64,000 bases of DNA, from positions 151,006-215,005 of the forward strand of contig JAIVJV010000011.1 in NCBI GenBank assembly GCA_020199835.1, given 5' to 3'. Positions 20,750 to 30,129 of the stretch are shown piece by piece (within the stretch, counting starts at the first letter, position 1; the number at the start of each line of letters is the position of its first letter). The translations under genes and the position numbers were made by a program. The notes below the pieces were generated by a model. It was not told the DNA's origin. It saw only the letters and a program-made list of their open reading frames with translations, and did not search any database. The stretch comes from Acidobacteriota bacterium. GTDB lineage: Bacteria > Acidobacteriota > Blastocatellia > Pyrinomonadales > Pyrinomonadaceae.

Positions 20750-20858
20750 TCAAATGAATCAGCTCGGGCGTCGATTTGCAGTGGTGTTTGAGTGTGCAAG
20801 TTTGATGCCTGATGTTTTCCCGGTGAAGGATTAAGCGGTCAGTAGCGGTCTGGTATTC

Positions 20859-22280
20859 CTAGGGGTTAGTCTTTGGTGGCGTGGCAGAGACGGGAACCGG
20901 TTTATCCGTTCTCCTCAGAACACTGCTACTAATGCCGCGCTTATTCGACACCTCTAAACTGATGATGTTGTTCTTCGCGTCTCGTTTGAATTCGCCGATG
21001 ACTGCCGTGTTCTCAAAAAAGAATTTATCGGCTGCGTAAGGCTTCATACTCAATTTGTTTGCCCCGGTTCTTTGGTAATACAGTTTGCCGCCTTCCACGG
21101 TAATCAAACGCTCCACACCTTCGTCTTCATAAACGCCGACGTATGTCTTCAACACGTTGTCAGCAACGGCGATTTCCCTGATGTTGAACGGTTTGTGGAT
21201 CGTCAAAGCCGCTAAATCTCCCGCGAGAAACTCGGGGAGGTGAGTAGCCGTGCGAAAGTTGTAAAGCACGACAGCGAAAACGTCTTCCTGCGGAAGATAG
21301 ATCGAGTGGGACATGAATCCGCCCATGTTGCCTCCGTGCTCCACTATCGGACTACCCTGTATGTTTCCGATAAACCAGCCATACCCGTAGTTCGTCCCCT
21401 TACCGCCTGGCAGTTTGTATTCTGTTTGAGCCTTCTCCAACGATTCTTTTTTTATCAACTTGTGCGACCTGATCGCTTCATTCCATTTGAACAGATCTTC
21501 CGCGGTCGATTGAATTGCGCCGGCCGAATACGCCAATTCGATTTTTTCATTCCTGGCGTTTAAGAATCGTGATTCGCTTCTGGAATAGACATAACTCGCA
21601 GCGCGGTTTTTGATGAGTACATAATCATCGCCGAAATGCGTCTGCGTCATTCCCGCCGGCTTGAAGATATTCTTTTCCAGGTAGTCCGAATAAGAACTGC
21701 CTGAAACTTTTTCAATAATCGCGCCCAACAACATGTACCCGTTGTTGCTGTAACTCCATTTGGTTCCGGGAGCAAAGTCGAGTGGTCTGTTCTCAAAAGT
21801 AGCAATGATTTCCGGCAAACTCACAAGATCTCTTCTCGCTTGAAGCTTGGCCATGGCTTCGGGCGCCGGACCCGGTACTCCGGCAGTATGCGTCAATAAG
21901 TTCTCGATCGTGATTTGTGCGCCGGCAGGGTAATCCGGAAGATATTTTGTGACGTGGTCACGTAACGACAGCTTCCCTTGCTCGACCAGTTGGAGAATGG
22001 CAACAGCAGTAAACTGCTTGGTAATCGAAGCGATGTTGAAGACGATCTCGTCCTTCATTGGCACTTCCAATTCTACGTTTGCCAGGCCAAACGCTTTTCT
22101 GTAAATGATCTTGCCATTCTGCGTAATCAGCACCACGCCGCCGGGTTCCTGACCTTTGAACTGAGACGAGATGAGCTCATCAAATTTCGCTGTCAACTGT
22201 CTTGGGGACTGGCCTTTTGTAACGAACGCGTTGACCGAAAAACTACAGACCAGTACCAACAGTGTCATTAACTCTTTCAT
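20859..22280 (-). CDS. Serine beta-lactamase-like hydrolase (class C/DD-peptidase family)
   Basis: 473-residue penicillin-binding-protein-fold enzyme, exported by an N-terminal signal peptide (hydrophobic residues 5-20). Catalytic SxxK is SITK (near residue 84) in FNIASITKQFTA, the second motif YSNNGY (near 177) supplies the tyrosine, and EHGGNMGG (near 322) replaces the KTG motif, as in EstB/AmpC-like esterases and peptidases. A C-terminal lipocalin-like strand-rich extension (residues 370-460) follows. Such proteins may act as esterases, D-amino-peptidases or lactamases; no substrate can be assigned. AGGTGAT before the ATG. It stands alone between two terminatorless gaps. Confidence 0.88.
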   Translation of the reverse strand: MKELMTLLVLVCSFSVNAFVTKGQSPRQLTAKFDELISSQFKGQEPGGVVLITQNGKIIYRKAFGLANVELEVPMKDEIVFNIASITKQFTAVAILQLVEQGKLSLRDHVTKYLPDYPAGAQITIENLLTHTAGVPGPAPEAMAKLQARRDLVSLPEIIATFENRPLDFAPGTKWSYSNNGYMLLGAIIEKVSGSSYSDYLEKNIFKPAGMTQTHFGDDYVLIKNRAASYVYSRSESRFLNARNEKIELAYSAGAIQSTAEDLFKWNEAIRSHKLIKKESLEKAQTEYKLPGGKGTNYGYGWFIGNIQGSPIVEHGGNMGGFMSHSIYLPQEDVFAVVLYNFRTATHLPEFLAGDLAALTIHKPFNIREIAVADNVLKTYVGVYEDEGVERLITVEGGKLYYQRTGANKLSMKPYAADKFFFENTAVIGEFKRDAKNNIISLEVSNKRGISSSVLRRTDKPVPVSATPPKTNP

Positions 22281-22378
22281 ACGCAGATCACCTCGTGTAG
22301 AAAACGGTTGAGGTTTGATTTTGTTACAGGAGTGCTAAGCGGTGGGACCGAATGGTGACCGCGGAGAAACCGAACGCG

Positions 22379-23035
22379 TCACTTATGACGCGTCCGTTTT
22401 CTCAACGCCGACGCCGCTAACAACCCGATTCCAAGTAGTCCTAACGTGGCAGGCTCTGGAACGGGTTCGGTGAACGTGTACAGAACCGCTTGCGTTCCAT
22501 TTTGCGGGAGCGTGGCACGCGCGATTCCTGAACCGCTCAATGTTATGTCAACAACCTGATCGCACTTCTCGCCAGTTGTGGACGGTATCTCGCAAGGAAT
22601 AAACCCTGTCACTTGACCCTGCATTGTAAAGGGAATGAAAACCTCCTGGCCATTGAGGAAGCCGGCCGGCAACACAATGGAACCCGTGAAGGTCAGCGTA
22701 CCCTCAAAGAACAAATGAGCGGAACCTGTTCCATTATTGAAGATCAGTCCGGTTGTTATTTGCGGAAATCCGGAATTGAAGAGTGACGCATCCAAAGTTC
22801 CCCCAACGTTCAGAGTCGATCCGGGCGCACATGGAGCAGGCGTGCAGGTCGCAAATGTATAGTCAATGGTGGTATCTCCGGCAGCGGCTTGTATCAGAAA
22901 GCCTGGCGCGAAAGCATTGATGCCTAAAATACCGTTGGACGTTAAAAAATGCCCGCCAGTCAGGGTGATTGACTCAGCTTTCGCGGTACTGAAGACAACC
23001 AGGCAAACAACAACACAGAGTAGCGTTCGCAACAT
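22379..23035 (-). CDS. PEP-CTERM sorted exported protein
   Basis: 218-residue low-complexity beta-rich protein. It has an N-terminal signal peptide (LLCVVVCLVVFSTAKA) and a C-terminal VPEPATLGLLGIGLLAA plus RKRTR, the PEP-CTERM sorting signal recognised by exosortase before attachment or export across the outer membrane. No enzymatic motif is seen; two cysteine pairs occur (CTPAPC; CEIPSTTGEKC). AAGGAG is placed 8 nt before the ATG. No exosortase gene is in the window. Function unknown, cell-surface or biofilm matrix inferred from the sorting class. Confidence 0.88.
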   Translation of the reverse strand: MLRTLLCVVVCLVVFSTAKAESITLTGGHFLTSNGILGINAFAPGFLIQAAAGDTTIDYTFATCTPAPCAPGSTLNVGGTLDASLFNSGFPQITTGLIFNNGTGSAHLFFEGTLTFTGSIVLPAGFLNGQEVFIPFTMQGQVTGFIPCEIPSTTGEKCDQVVDITLSGSGIARATLPQNGTQAVLYTFTEPVPEPATLGLLGIGLLAASALRKRTRHK

Positions 23036-23258
23036 ATCTGCGGCTCCTTATTGAGAATTGCGGAAACTCTACAGTGCGCTTGTTGGAGCGGTCAACGGAG
23101 AGTGGTGAGGACAACCGCCGATGGTACGCGATTGTTCGGGTACTTGGGACGATTCTTCCCTCCGGTGCCTCTGCTATGACCCGCACGACTCTGGGCCGCC
23201 TGATCTAGTCCCGGACGTCGGGCTTCGCTGCACCGCGTAAATGTCTAACGCTAAGCAT

Positions 23259-23289
23259 CAGCGGCGGCGCGTAGCGCCGTCCGCTGCTG
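23259..23289. repeat. GC-rich palindrome downstream of the EEP gene
   Basis: CAGCGGCGGCGC and GCGCCGTCCGCTG flank a 3-nt turn (GTA) and pair with one bulge. It looks like an intergenic palindromic element; it could also shield the 3' end of the phosphoesterase mRNA. No T-run. Confidence 0.5.
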
Positions 23290-23317
23290 CCTGTTGTATG
23301 CGTCCATTCAAGACAGT

Positions 23318-24253
23318 TCATCGAGGATCGGCGTCGTCGACATAGTCTTTAACACTCATCTTGATCATATAGTGATCAGAAAGGAACCGGTCATGTAGCT
23401 CCAGGTCTGACGAACGGAGGACATATTGCCGGCTATACCGAAACTCTCGCCTGTTGGCCGGGATGAAAATACGATCAAAAGGTGACTCACCAAAATCCCT
23501 GCTCCAGTACGTTGTGGCATCGTTATTGTTGAGGTCGATATAACCTCGATTCACAAATGTTTCCAGAGCTGGTTCGTCATTGCGCAGAATGTTGGTATCA
23601 CCAAGCATGATCAGGCTCGGATCGAAGCTTCCATTAATAGCCTGGAGCGCGTCACAAAGAGTCTCGGCCTCCCTCGCCCTCACCTGACGGTTCTGTGTCA
23701 CCCCACCATAGTTGGACTTCATGTGCAGCGGAACGATGGAGAGTCCCCGATTTTCAAGTACCCTCTGCCATTCACCAGCCTCGTTGCGCCTGTATACGGC
23801 AATCGACGACTGGAACGAGAGCAGATGAGGTCGGCGATCCCATAACGAGTATCCATCCACGGAATGTAAAACATCGAGTGCGCGAATGATGTCTAAGGTG
23901 AGCCGCGTCGTGTCCCACATCACGGCGCATAATTGTGAGCGGTCGTCCGACGCGCGATTAGGGAGAATCACATACTTCCACGGCGCATCGCTGTGCTCCT
24001 CCAGAAGGTAGCACACAGCGTCGACATCTGAGTTTCGCAGGGCTGAATGGGCCCGGCTGGCGATCACCGGCTGGTTTTCAAACAGTCGGACTTCTTCATC
24101 TTCAGGTGTGAGGTATACCTCCTGGAGCGCAAGGAGGTCGAGGCCGGCCATTTCGATGTGGTCAGCCAGCGCATACACTGTTTGCCGGCGCGTGGCCCGT
24201 GGTTGGCCGGAGAGATGTTCGATATTCCAACTGGCAACTTGGAGAAAGCTCAT
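23318..24253 (-). CDS. Endonuclease/exonuclease/phosphatase-fold protein
   Basis: 311-residue metal-dependent phosphoesterase of the DNase I-like fold. Motifs in order: WNIEHL (9-14), the metal-binding glutamate 45 in LQEVYL, GDTNIL (about 219-224), and the catalytic histidine in LSDHYMIK (about 291-298). No signal peptide, so cytosolic. Members act on DNA, phosphoinositides or small phosphodiesters; substrate not evident, though the DNase-like order fits. AAAGGA is 9 nt before the ATG. It is a single-gene transcript by its spacing. Confidence 0.85.
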   Translation of the reverse strand: MSFLQVASWNIEHLSGQPRATRRQTVYALADHIEMAGLDLLALQEVYLTPEDEEVRLFENQPVIASRAHSALRNSDVDAVCYLLEEHSDAPWKYVILPNRASDDRSQLCAVMWDTTRLTLDIIRALDVLHSVDGYSLWDRRPHLLSFQSSIAVYRRNEAGEWQRVLENRGLSIVPLHMKSNYGGVTQNRQVRAREAETLCDALQAINGSFDPSLIMLGDTNILRNDEPALETFVNRGYIDLNNNDATTYWSRDFGESPFDRIFIPANRREFRYSRQYVLRSSDLELHDRFLSDHYMIKMSVKDYVDDADPR

Positions 24254-25019
24254 GGTGGGAGTCCTTTCGTTTGATGGTTATTTTTTCTTTGGTAATGACG
24301 GTACTCATGATTCCCTGAGGACCACCGTACTTAAGGTGGCCACGGTAGATCCCGACTAGACGAGGTTATTTGTCATCTTCGTCTCGGCACAAATACTGGA
24401 GATCCGTGCCTACCGTCACACTGGGTTCGTATTGCAGGTGTCCTTACAAGAAGCAATGACCGGCACGGCGAACAAGGTCAAAGAAACCCGGACAAACCCA
24501 GCCGATAGGCTGGCCTGCGATCACACTGGTGAGTATGCCGATACTCACAGCAACGGATAAAAACACCGCTATCGGTTATGAAGTTTCTTCTCGTTTCGTT
24601 TCGAGCTCGATCTTTGAAGCAACAATATTGCAGATCCCGAGAGTCATTTTTTCGCGTCGTCCAGCTTGACCATACCGAGGGATGCGAGGTGAATTTGGCA
24701 AACCACGGACGCGCAAAACGCGACCGATTCGACGCCCCGCGTGGAAACTGGGTATTTGGATGATCGCTAGGTTGTTGAGAGGAATGGTGGGCCAGGATCA
24801 GCTTCTGCGTTGAAGTTTTTCCGTGCTGGTAGGCGGCACTTAACAATGCCGAGCGAGCAATTGCTTTAACTGCGCAATCTGAGCCGCGTGTGGCCGCGGC
24901 AATCTCAGTATCCCAAATACGCGAGAAATGGTTTAGCACGGTGAAGCGATTTAAACCATTACGGGTGCAAGTAAGTGAATCTTGAGGGGTTGGGGCTGTC
25001 GCTAAGTTGTTGAAAGAAA
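24254..25019. other. Gene-free interval with a degenerate tRNA 3' copy
   Basis: About 765 nt next to tRNA-Phe. Frames here are either short or run antisense through the tRNA, with compositions unlike neighbouring proteins. The only structure found is a partial copy of the tRNA-Phe 3' end region at 24764-24796 (separate entry). It might be a decayed integration site or a decayed gene. Confidence 0.5.
24764..24796 (-). repeat. Degenerate direct repeat of the tRNA-Phe 3' end and flank
   Basis: Compared with 24999-25030, 33 positions agree except for 3 mismatches and one inserted base (TCGCTAGGTTGTTG versus TCGCTAAGTTGTTG, then AATGGTGG and CCAGG). The second copy spans the CCA end of tRNA-Phe and 21 nt beyond it. 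Direct repeats of this kind are left by integration at tRNA genes, but only 235 nt separate the two and no integrase is present. Confidence 0.55.
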
Positions 25020-25095
25020 TGGTGGCCAGGGACGGAATCGAACCGCCGACGCCGGCCTTTTCAGGGCCGCGCTCTACCAACTGAGCTACCTGGCC
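25020..25095 (-). tRNA. tRNA-Phe (GAA)
   Basis: 76-nt cloverleaf: acceptor GGCCAGG/CCTGGCC, D-arm GCTC..GAGC, anticodon stem CGGCC/GGCCG with loop CTGAAAA giving anticodon GAA, T-arm GGCGG TTCGATT CCGTC, discriminator A, and an encoded CCA end. A -35/-10 pair lies just upstream. Confidence 0.97.
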
Positions 25096-25116
25096 AGGTG
25101 GTGAAAAAGACCGCGT

Positions 25117-25146
25117 AGTATAGGAACGGAGCTAAATCGCTGTCAA
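25117..25146 (-). promoter_or_regulatory. Sigma-70 promoter of tRNA-Phe
   Basis: TTGACA (25146-25141) and TATACT (25122-25117) are 18 nt apart, putting the transcription start near 25110, 15 nt before the tRNA 5' end. Confidence 0.75.
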
Positions 25147-25279
25147 CTTCGCGCGGCTTCAAGCGGAATGTAACACAATCTTGAGCCGGGAAGCCGACAG
25201 CCAGGACGGCGAGTTGCGGCGTCAGGAAGTCGAATACTCGCGGCTTTCAGGTTTTTGTCGGATTCGTCACAAAAAGTCG

Positions 25280-25307
25280 TTGACTGATTCCTTGAGCCGT
25301 GTATAAT
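25280..25307 (+). promoter_or_regulatory. Sigma-70 promoter driving an intergenic transcript
   Basis: TTGACT (25280-25285) and a consensus TATAAT (25302-25307) are spaced by 16 nt. No protein gene lies downstream on this strand; the transcript would start near 25314 and meets a terminator at 25455. Confidence 0.65.
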
Positions 25308-25313
25308 TCGGAA

Positions 25314-25455
25314 CGTTGCGGGTGGAGCTGATGCCCAAACGTCAGCGAGTCTAACAGACGCCATCCAATTCAAAATTGATAGTGCCCGCCAGTGCCAGCT
25401 CGGCCGCCGATCGCGCCCCCCGCAGTCGCTACCTCCGAGCTGGCACAGCTCTTTT
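25314..25455 (+). ncRNA. Candidate small RNA of about 140 nt
   Basis: Framed by a consensus promoter and an intrinsic terminator and lacking a plausible coding frame. Predicted elements: an outer GGGTGG/CCATCC stem enclosing hairpins GCTGA..TCAGC and GTC..GAC; a perfect 12-bp stem 25392-25403 with 25435-25446; and the terminator hairpin 25437-25451, which shares bases with the 12-bp stem so the two exclude each other. It does not contain the SRP RNA, tmRNA or 6S RNA signatures I know. The exclusive pairing resembles a riboswitch-like switch but no gene follows on the same strand. Confidence 0.5.
25437..25455 (+). terminator. Intrinsic terminator of the candidate small RNA
   Basis: GAGCTG, a 3-nt loop GCA, and CAGCTC are followed directly by TTTT. 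Compact and correctly oriented for the plus-strand transcript starting near 25314. Confidence 0.65.
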
Positions 25456-25469
25456 AAAGCGTTCCTGCG

Positions 25470-26798
25470 TTAATCCGCTGTTAAACCAGTCCGGCCCATC
25501 AACAACTCCGACTGACCATTGGCTTCCGCAATTACTTCCGTCTCGTCTAACGTCAGCAGCGTCCGGTCGCGCATAACTTCCCGTCCATCAATAATTACAC
25601 TCTGCACGTCGCTGGCCGTTGCCGCATAGACCAGCGACGAAACCACATCGGCCTCGGGCGCCAGGTGGAGTCGGTCCAACATGACTACCGCCACGTCCGC
25701 GCGCTTCCCGACCTCCAAACTCCCGACCTCAGCTTCGAGGCCCAAAGCCCGAGCGCCGTCAATGGTGGCCATTCGCAGCACCCGCTCAGCAGCCAAAACC
25801 TCTGGTCCATGCAGCGCCTTCTGGAGCAACGCCGCGGTCCTCATCTCGGTAAACATGTCGAGCCGGTTGTTACATGGCGCGCCATCCGCTCCGAGCGAAA
25901 CTGAGATCCCTTCTTCCAACAATTTCGTGACAGGTGCTATGCCGGAACCGAGTTTAAGGTTCGACGATGGGCAGTGGACCACATGTGTCCCGGTGCGTTT
26001 CAAGATCCTGATTTCGTCGTTGCTGAGGTGAATGCAGTGGGCCAACGCCACATGCCGGCCCGAGACACCAAGACTATCGAGATAATTGATATTACGTAAC
26101 CCAGTCTCCTCTTCGACCAATGCGCACTCGGTCCTGTTTTCCGAAGCGTGGGTATGGATCATCACGCCACGCTCGCGCGCCAACTCGCCCACCCGTTCGA
26201 GCAACTCGCGCGTGCAACTAATCGCAAACCGCGGCGCGAAACAATACCTGATCCGACCATCCGCTGTGCCGTGCCACTGGTCCAACAGCGCGAGCGATTC
26301 CTCGATCGATTGCGCGGTCTGTTCCTGCAACGCCTGCGGCACTTCCGCGCCTTTGTCCATCATGCACTTGCCAACCGTCGCGCGAAAACCAGTCTCCTCG
26401 ACAACTCGGAACACCTCGCTCGTGTGGTTCACGGTTTCCATCGTCAACGCGCACGTCGTACCGCCTTTGATCAACTCGGCGATACCCAAACGCGCCGACG
26501 CGCGCAGCGAAGCAGGCGAGTGAGCCGCTTCCATGGGCCACACGCGTTGCTTCAACCAGTCAATCAGCGCGAGGTCATCAGCAGCGCCGCGAAAGAGCGT
26601 TTGGCAAAGATGAATGTGCGTTTGAACGAACCCGGGGATAACCGCGCACTCGCTCGCGTCGATCACAACGTCCGCACTTTGAGAAGTATTCCCGAGTTCG
26701 GCGATACGCGAACCAGAGATCAACAAGTCTCCACGAACGATTGGGTTCGCAGAGTCCATCGTGACGAGCGTGCCGTTTTTTATCAGGATCGAGGACAT
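25470..26798 (-). CDS. Amidohydrolase, TrzA/SsnA deaminase-like
   Basis: 442-residue metal-dependent hydrolase of the amidohydrolase superfamily, subgroup that deaminates guanine-like or triazine rings or 5'-methylthioadenosine. HxH metal ligands in VQTHIHL (near residue 63), third histidine in MIHTHASE, fourth in ALAHCIHL, and the aspartate in [11 protein letters not shown] (near residue 308), a hallmark of this subgroup. ATG 26798 is preferred because the protein's usual [11 protein letters not shown] opening begins there. It lies after recA in the same direction but beyond a hairpin terminator. Substrate not resolved. Confidence 0.9.
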   Translation of the reverse strand: MSSILIKNGTLVTMDSANPIVRGDLLISGSRIAELGNTSQSADVVIDASECAVIPGFVQTHIHLCQTLFRGAADDLALIDWLKQRVWPMEAAHSPASLRASARLGIAELIKGGTTCALTMETVNHTSEVFRVVEETGFRATVGKCMMDKGAEVPQALQEQTAQSIEESLALLDQWHGTADGRIRYCFAPRFAISCTRELLERVGELARERGVMIHTHASENRTECALVEEETGLRNINYLDSLGVSGRHVALAHCIHLSNDEIRILKRTGTHVVHCPSSNLKLGSGIAPVTKLLEEGISVSLGADGAPCNNRLDMFTEMRTAALLQKALHGPEVLAAERVLRMATIDGARALGLEAEVGSLEVGKRADVAVVMLDRLHLAPEADVVSSLVYAATASDVQSVIIDGREVMRDRTLLTLDETEVIAEANGQSELLMGRTGLTAD

Positions 26799-26813
26799 AG
26801 ACCACAAAGAGAA

Positions 26814-26846
26814 CGCTCGGCGAGCATAAATGATCCTCGCCGAGCG
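26814..26846 (-). terminator. Hairpin after recA
   Basis: CGCTCGGCGAG and its exact complement flank an 11-nt loop; reading from recA the stem is followed by TTCTCTTTG, a moderately T-rich tail. Likely intrinsic terminator of recA. Confidence 0.65.
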
Positions 26847-26867
26847 CTCAATTGTTTTGCCGGAACT

Positions 26868-27917
26868 TTATTTCGACGCTGCTTTGGCGTTTGACGGTTC
26901 GGGCTCTTCGCGGACCGGAAGTCCCAACTTCACTTTCACTTCTTTTTCGATTCGTTTCAGTACGTCCGGATTGTCTCTGAGCGCCTGTTTGGCGTTCTCG
27001 CGGCCCTGGCCGAGCCGTTCGCCCTTCATCGAAAACCAGGCGCCACTCTTTTCCACGACGCGTTGAACCACGGCGAGATCGAGCAGATCGCCCTCGCGTG
27101 AAATGCCCTCGCCATACATGATGTCAAACTCAGCCTCGCGGAATGGCGGCGCCACTTTGTTCTTTGCGACCTTCACCTTCGTCCGGTTGCCAACCACGCG
27201 GTCGCCATCCTTGATGGCGCCAATGCGACGAATATCCAGTCGCAAAGAAGAGTAAAACTTGAGCGCGCGGCCGCCGGTGGTCGTCTCGGGATTGCCAAAC
27301 ATGACCCCGATCTTTTCGCGGATCTGGTTGATGAAGATAAAACACGTGTTGGACTGCGCCACAATCGCCGTGAGTTTGCGCAACGCCTGCGACATCAAAC
27401 GCGCCTGCAAACCGGGCAACGAGTCGCCCATCTCGCCGTCGAGCTCGGCGCGCGGCACGAGTGCTGCGACTGAGTCAACCACGATCACGTCAACTCCATT
27501 GGAACGGACCAGCGCCTCGGCAATTTCGAGCGCTTGCTCCCCGGAGTCAGGTTGCGAAATCAGCAACTGGTCTATATCAACGCCCAGCTTCTTCGCGTAT
27601 TCGGCATCCATCGCGTGTTCGGCGTCGATATATGCAGCAACACCGCCGGCTTTCTGCGCCTCAGCAACGATGTGCAGCGCGAGCGTCGTTTTACCCGAAC
27701 TCTCTGGTCCATAGATTTCCACGATACGGCCGCGCGGCACGCCGCCGACACCAACCGCGGCATCCAGACTAAGTGAAGTAGTGGAAATTGCCGGTATGTC
27801 CGACACTTCGCGCTCACCCAGGCGCATGATCGAGCCTTTGCCAAACTTCTTTTCAATATTCGCCAAAGCGGCCTCAACTGCCCTGCCGCGTTCTCCAGTC
27901 ATCCGGTCATCAGCCAT
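26868..27917 (-). CDS. recA: RecA recombinase
   Basis: 349-residue strand-exchange ATPase central to homologous recombination and the SOS response. Opens with [11 protein letters not shown] and continues into [19 protein letters not shown]; Walker A is [12 protein letters not shown], Walker B is [12 protein letters not shown], and loop L2 contains [22 protein letters not shown]. An upstream ATG at 27926 is possible and a longer frame to 28040 is not. Gap to trpA is 247 nt; TATGCT preceded at 17 nt by TTCCAT might be its promoter, weak evidence. I looked for a LexA-type inverted repeat and did not find one. Confidence 0.97.
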   Translation of the reverse strand: MADDRMTGERGRAVEAALANIEKKFGKGSIMRLGEREVSDIPAISTTSLSLDAAVGVGGVPRGRIVEIYGPESSGKTTLALHIVAEAQKAGGVAAYIDAEHAMDAEYAKKLGVDIDQLLISQPDSGEQALEIAEALVRSNGVDVIVVDSVAALVPRAELDGEMGDSLPGLQARLMSQALRKLTAIVAQSNTCFIFINQIREKIGVMFGNPETTTGGRALKFYSSLRLDIRRIGAIKDGDRVVGNRTKVKVAKNKVAPPFREAEFDIMYGEGISREGDLLDLAVVQRVVEKSGAWFSMKGERLGQGRENAKQALRDNPDVLKRIEKEVKVKLGLPVREEPEPSNAKAASK

Positions 27918-28164
27918 GGCATACATCTCTTTCTTCCGCTCCTCTTCTCGCAATCGTATCGGCCAAAAGCTCGCCAGTTGAGCGGTGAGCATAGCACAAG
28001 GAGAGCGAGAATGGAACAGTGTTTCACGCTTGCAACACAACTATTTTCCAGAGGGTGAGGTTTCGGAAAAATTGACTTCCCGCGCGCCGTTCGCAGCCCT
28101 CTCTGCGACGTTTTTCAAACGCGTTCACGTCGAGTTCGCGCAAGAATACTCCAGGCGCGTTGTT

Positions 28165-28935
28165 TTAGTCGAGCAGGTTTTTCACAAACTTTCCGATGTT
28201 CGGGGTCGCTCCTTGCAGTCGCTCTATTTCGGCAACAATGGCCGAACCAATTACGACTGCGTCAGCGTAACGGTGCACGTCTTTGACTTGCTCGGCGTTG
28301 GAGATTCCAAAACCGACGGCAATGGGTAAAGAGGAAAAGTTCCGCATGCGGCTGACGAGCTTTTCTGCTTCGTCGCTGACGCTCGTGCGAACGCCCGTGA
28401 CACCGGCGCGCGAAACGGCGTAGATGAATCCACGCGCGCGATCAGCAACGAGTTTCAAGCGTTCATCCGTGGAAGTCGGCGCGACGAGAAAGATCATGTC
28501 CAACTCGTTCGCGCGCAACTCAGTGTCAAACTCGCCCGCTTCTTCCGGACTCAAGTCTGTCACCAATACGCCGTCAACACCCGCGGCTTTCGCTTCTGCC
28601 GCGAGACGCTTTAAGCCAAACTGTAAGAACGGGTTGAAGTAGCTGAAAAGAATTATCGGTGTTTCGATGTTTTTTCTGACGGTTCTTACGAGCTCAATGA
28701 TCTGTCTGAGGCTCACGTCGTTTTTGAGGGCCCTCTCCGATGAACGCTGTATCACCGGCCCGTCCGCCATGGGATCGCTAAACGGCACACCCAGTTCAAT
28801 AACCGTTGAACCAGACAGTTCGATCAGTAGTTCACCGGTTGTTTCGAGGTCGGGATCTCCCGCCGTGATGAACGGAATAAAACCTTTCTTCCCTTCCCGC
28901 CTCAGCTCACTGAAAGCTTTGTCGATCCGTCCCAA
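28165..28935 (-). CDS. trpA: Tryptophan synthase alpha chain
   Basis: 256-residue TIM barrel that cleaves indole-3-glycerol phosphate to indole and glyceraldehyde 3-phosphate; the indole channels to TrpB. Catalytic glutamate is in TVIELGVPFSDPMADGP and the aspartate in GVLVTDLSPEE; phosphate binding residues lie in VGFGISNAEQV and VIGSAI. Length is usual. Last gene of the his-trp run, 3 nt after trpB. Confidence 0.97.
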   Translation of the reverse strand: MGRIDKAFSELRREGKKGFIPFITAGDPDLETTGELLIELSGSTVIELGVPFSDPMADGPVIQRSSERALKNDVSLRQIIELVRTVRKNIETPIILFSYFNPFLQFGLKRLAAEAKAAGVDGVLVTDLSPEEAGEFDTELRANELDMIFLVAPTSTDERLKLVADRARGFIYAVSRAGVTGVRTSVSDEAEKLVSRMRNFSSLPIAVGFGISNAEQVKDVHRYADAVVIGSAIVAEIERLQGATPNIGKFVKNLLD

Positions 28936-28938
28936 GCG

Positions 28939-30129
28939 TTACGACTCCAACTGTTCGCGCACGGAGTTTATGTCTTTATCGCCGCGCCCGGATAAATTCA
29001 CCACCACGATCTGATCACGGCCCAACGCGCGCGCCACCTTCGCGCCATGCGCCACTGCATGCGCCGACTCCAGCGCCGGAATGATGCCTTCAAGCTGCGA
29101 TAACGATCGAAACGCTTGGAGCGCCTCAGCGTCAGAAACGGAACCGTACTCAACGCGGCCCGCGTCGTGCAGATAAGCATGCTCCGGGCCAATGGAAGGA
29201 TAGTCCAGGCCGGCGGAAACGGAATGCGTCGCAGCCACCTGCCCATGATCGTCCTGCAACACGTAACTCATCGTACCCTGCAACACACCGGGACGACCGC
29301 CGCCCGCAGTATTGAACCGCGCCGCGTGCTGGCCCAACTCGTTGCCACTGCCGCCCGCTTCCACGCCGATCATTCGCACCCCATCATCCCCTAGAAACGG
29401 ATGAAACAAGCCGATCGAATTGGAACCACCACCGACGCACGCGACGAGCACATCGGGCAGGCGTCCCTCCTGTTCGAGAATCTGTGCGCGCGCTTCCTGT
29501 CCGATGACGCTTTGAAAGTCGCGAACCATGAGGGGATAAGGGTGTGGTCCAAGCGCGCTGCCGAGCAGGTAGTAAGTATCCGCCACGTTCGTGACCCAAT
29601 CACGCAGCGCCTCGTTGATCGCATCTTTCAACGTGCGCGATCCGGCGTTTACTTCGCGCACTTCCGCGCCCAGCAACTGCATGCGAAACACGTTCAACGC
29701 CTGCCGCCGCATGTCTTCCGCGCCCATGTAGACCACACAGTCGAGACCAAACAACGCGCACACAGTCGCGCTCGCAACGCCGTGCTGCCCCGCGCCCGTT
29801 TCGGCAACGATGCGACGCTTGTTCATGCGACGCGCGAGCAACACCTGGCCGAGCGTGTTATTGATTTTGTGCGCGCCGGTGTGCAGCAGGTCCTCGCGCT
29901 TGAGGTAGATCTTCGCGCCGCCGCAGTGTTCAGTGAGTCGCGCCGCATGAAACAAGGGCGTGGGCCGGCCCGCGTAGTGCTGAAGTAAATATTGTAGTTC
30001 TGATTGAAAAGCCTGATCGTCGCGGCTGGTCAAATACGCCTCGGTCAACTCCTCGAGCGGCGCCATCAACGTTTCCGGAACGAAGCGTCCGCCGTACTTG
30101 CCCCAATGACCGAGTGAATCAGGTTGCAT
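28939..30129 (-). CDS. trpB: Tryptophan synthase beta chain
   Basis: 396-residue PLP enzyme condensing indole with serine. [11 protein letters not shown] opens the protein; the PLP lysine is in [14 protein letters not shown], the glutamate in [11 protein letters not shown], and the phosphate cradle is GGGSN. ATG 30129 shares its A with the stop of the GGDEF gene (TGATG), so translation is coupled; a longer in-frame extension upstream to 30261 runs through the GGDEF gene's end and is rejected. Followed by trpA after 3 nt. Confidence 0.97.
   Translation of the reverse strand: MQPDSLGHWGKYGGRFVPETLMAPLEELTEAYLTSRDDQAFQSELQYLLQHYAGRPTPLFHAARLTEHCGGAKIYLKREDLLHTGAHKINNTLGQVLLARRMNKRRIVAETGAGQHGVASATVCALFGLDCVVYMGAEDMRRQALNVFRMQLLGAEVREVNAGSRTLKDAINEALRDWVTNVADTYYLLGSALGPHPYPLMVRDFQSVIGQEARAQILEQEGRLPDVLVACVGGGSNSIGLFHPFLGDDGVRMIGVEAGGSGNELGQHAARFNTAGGGRPGVLQGTMSYVLQDDHGQVAATHSVSAGLDYPSIGPEHAYLHDAGRVEYGSVSDAEALQAFRSLSQLEGIIPALESAHAVAHGAKVARALGRDQIVVVNLSGRGDKDINSVREQLES

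Noticed and set aside
24478..25080. 200-codon minus-strand frame running through tRNA-Phe
   Set aside because: Starts inside the tRNA and has the composition of noncoding DNA; no motif.
28041..28164. LexA/SOS box upstream of recA
   Set aside because: Neither CTG-N10-CAG nor GAAC-N4-GTTC type palindromes are present; LexA sites of this lineage may differ.
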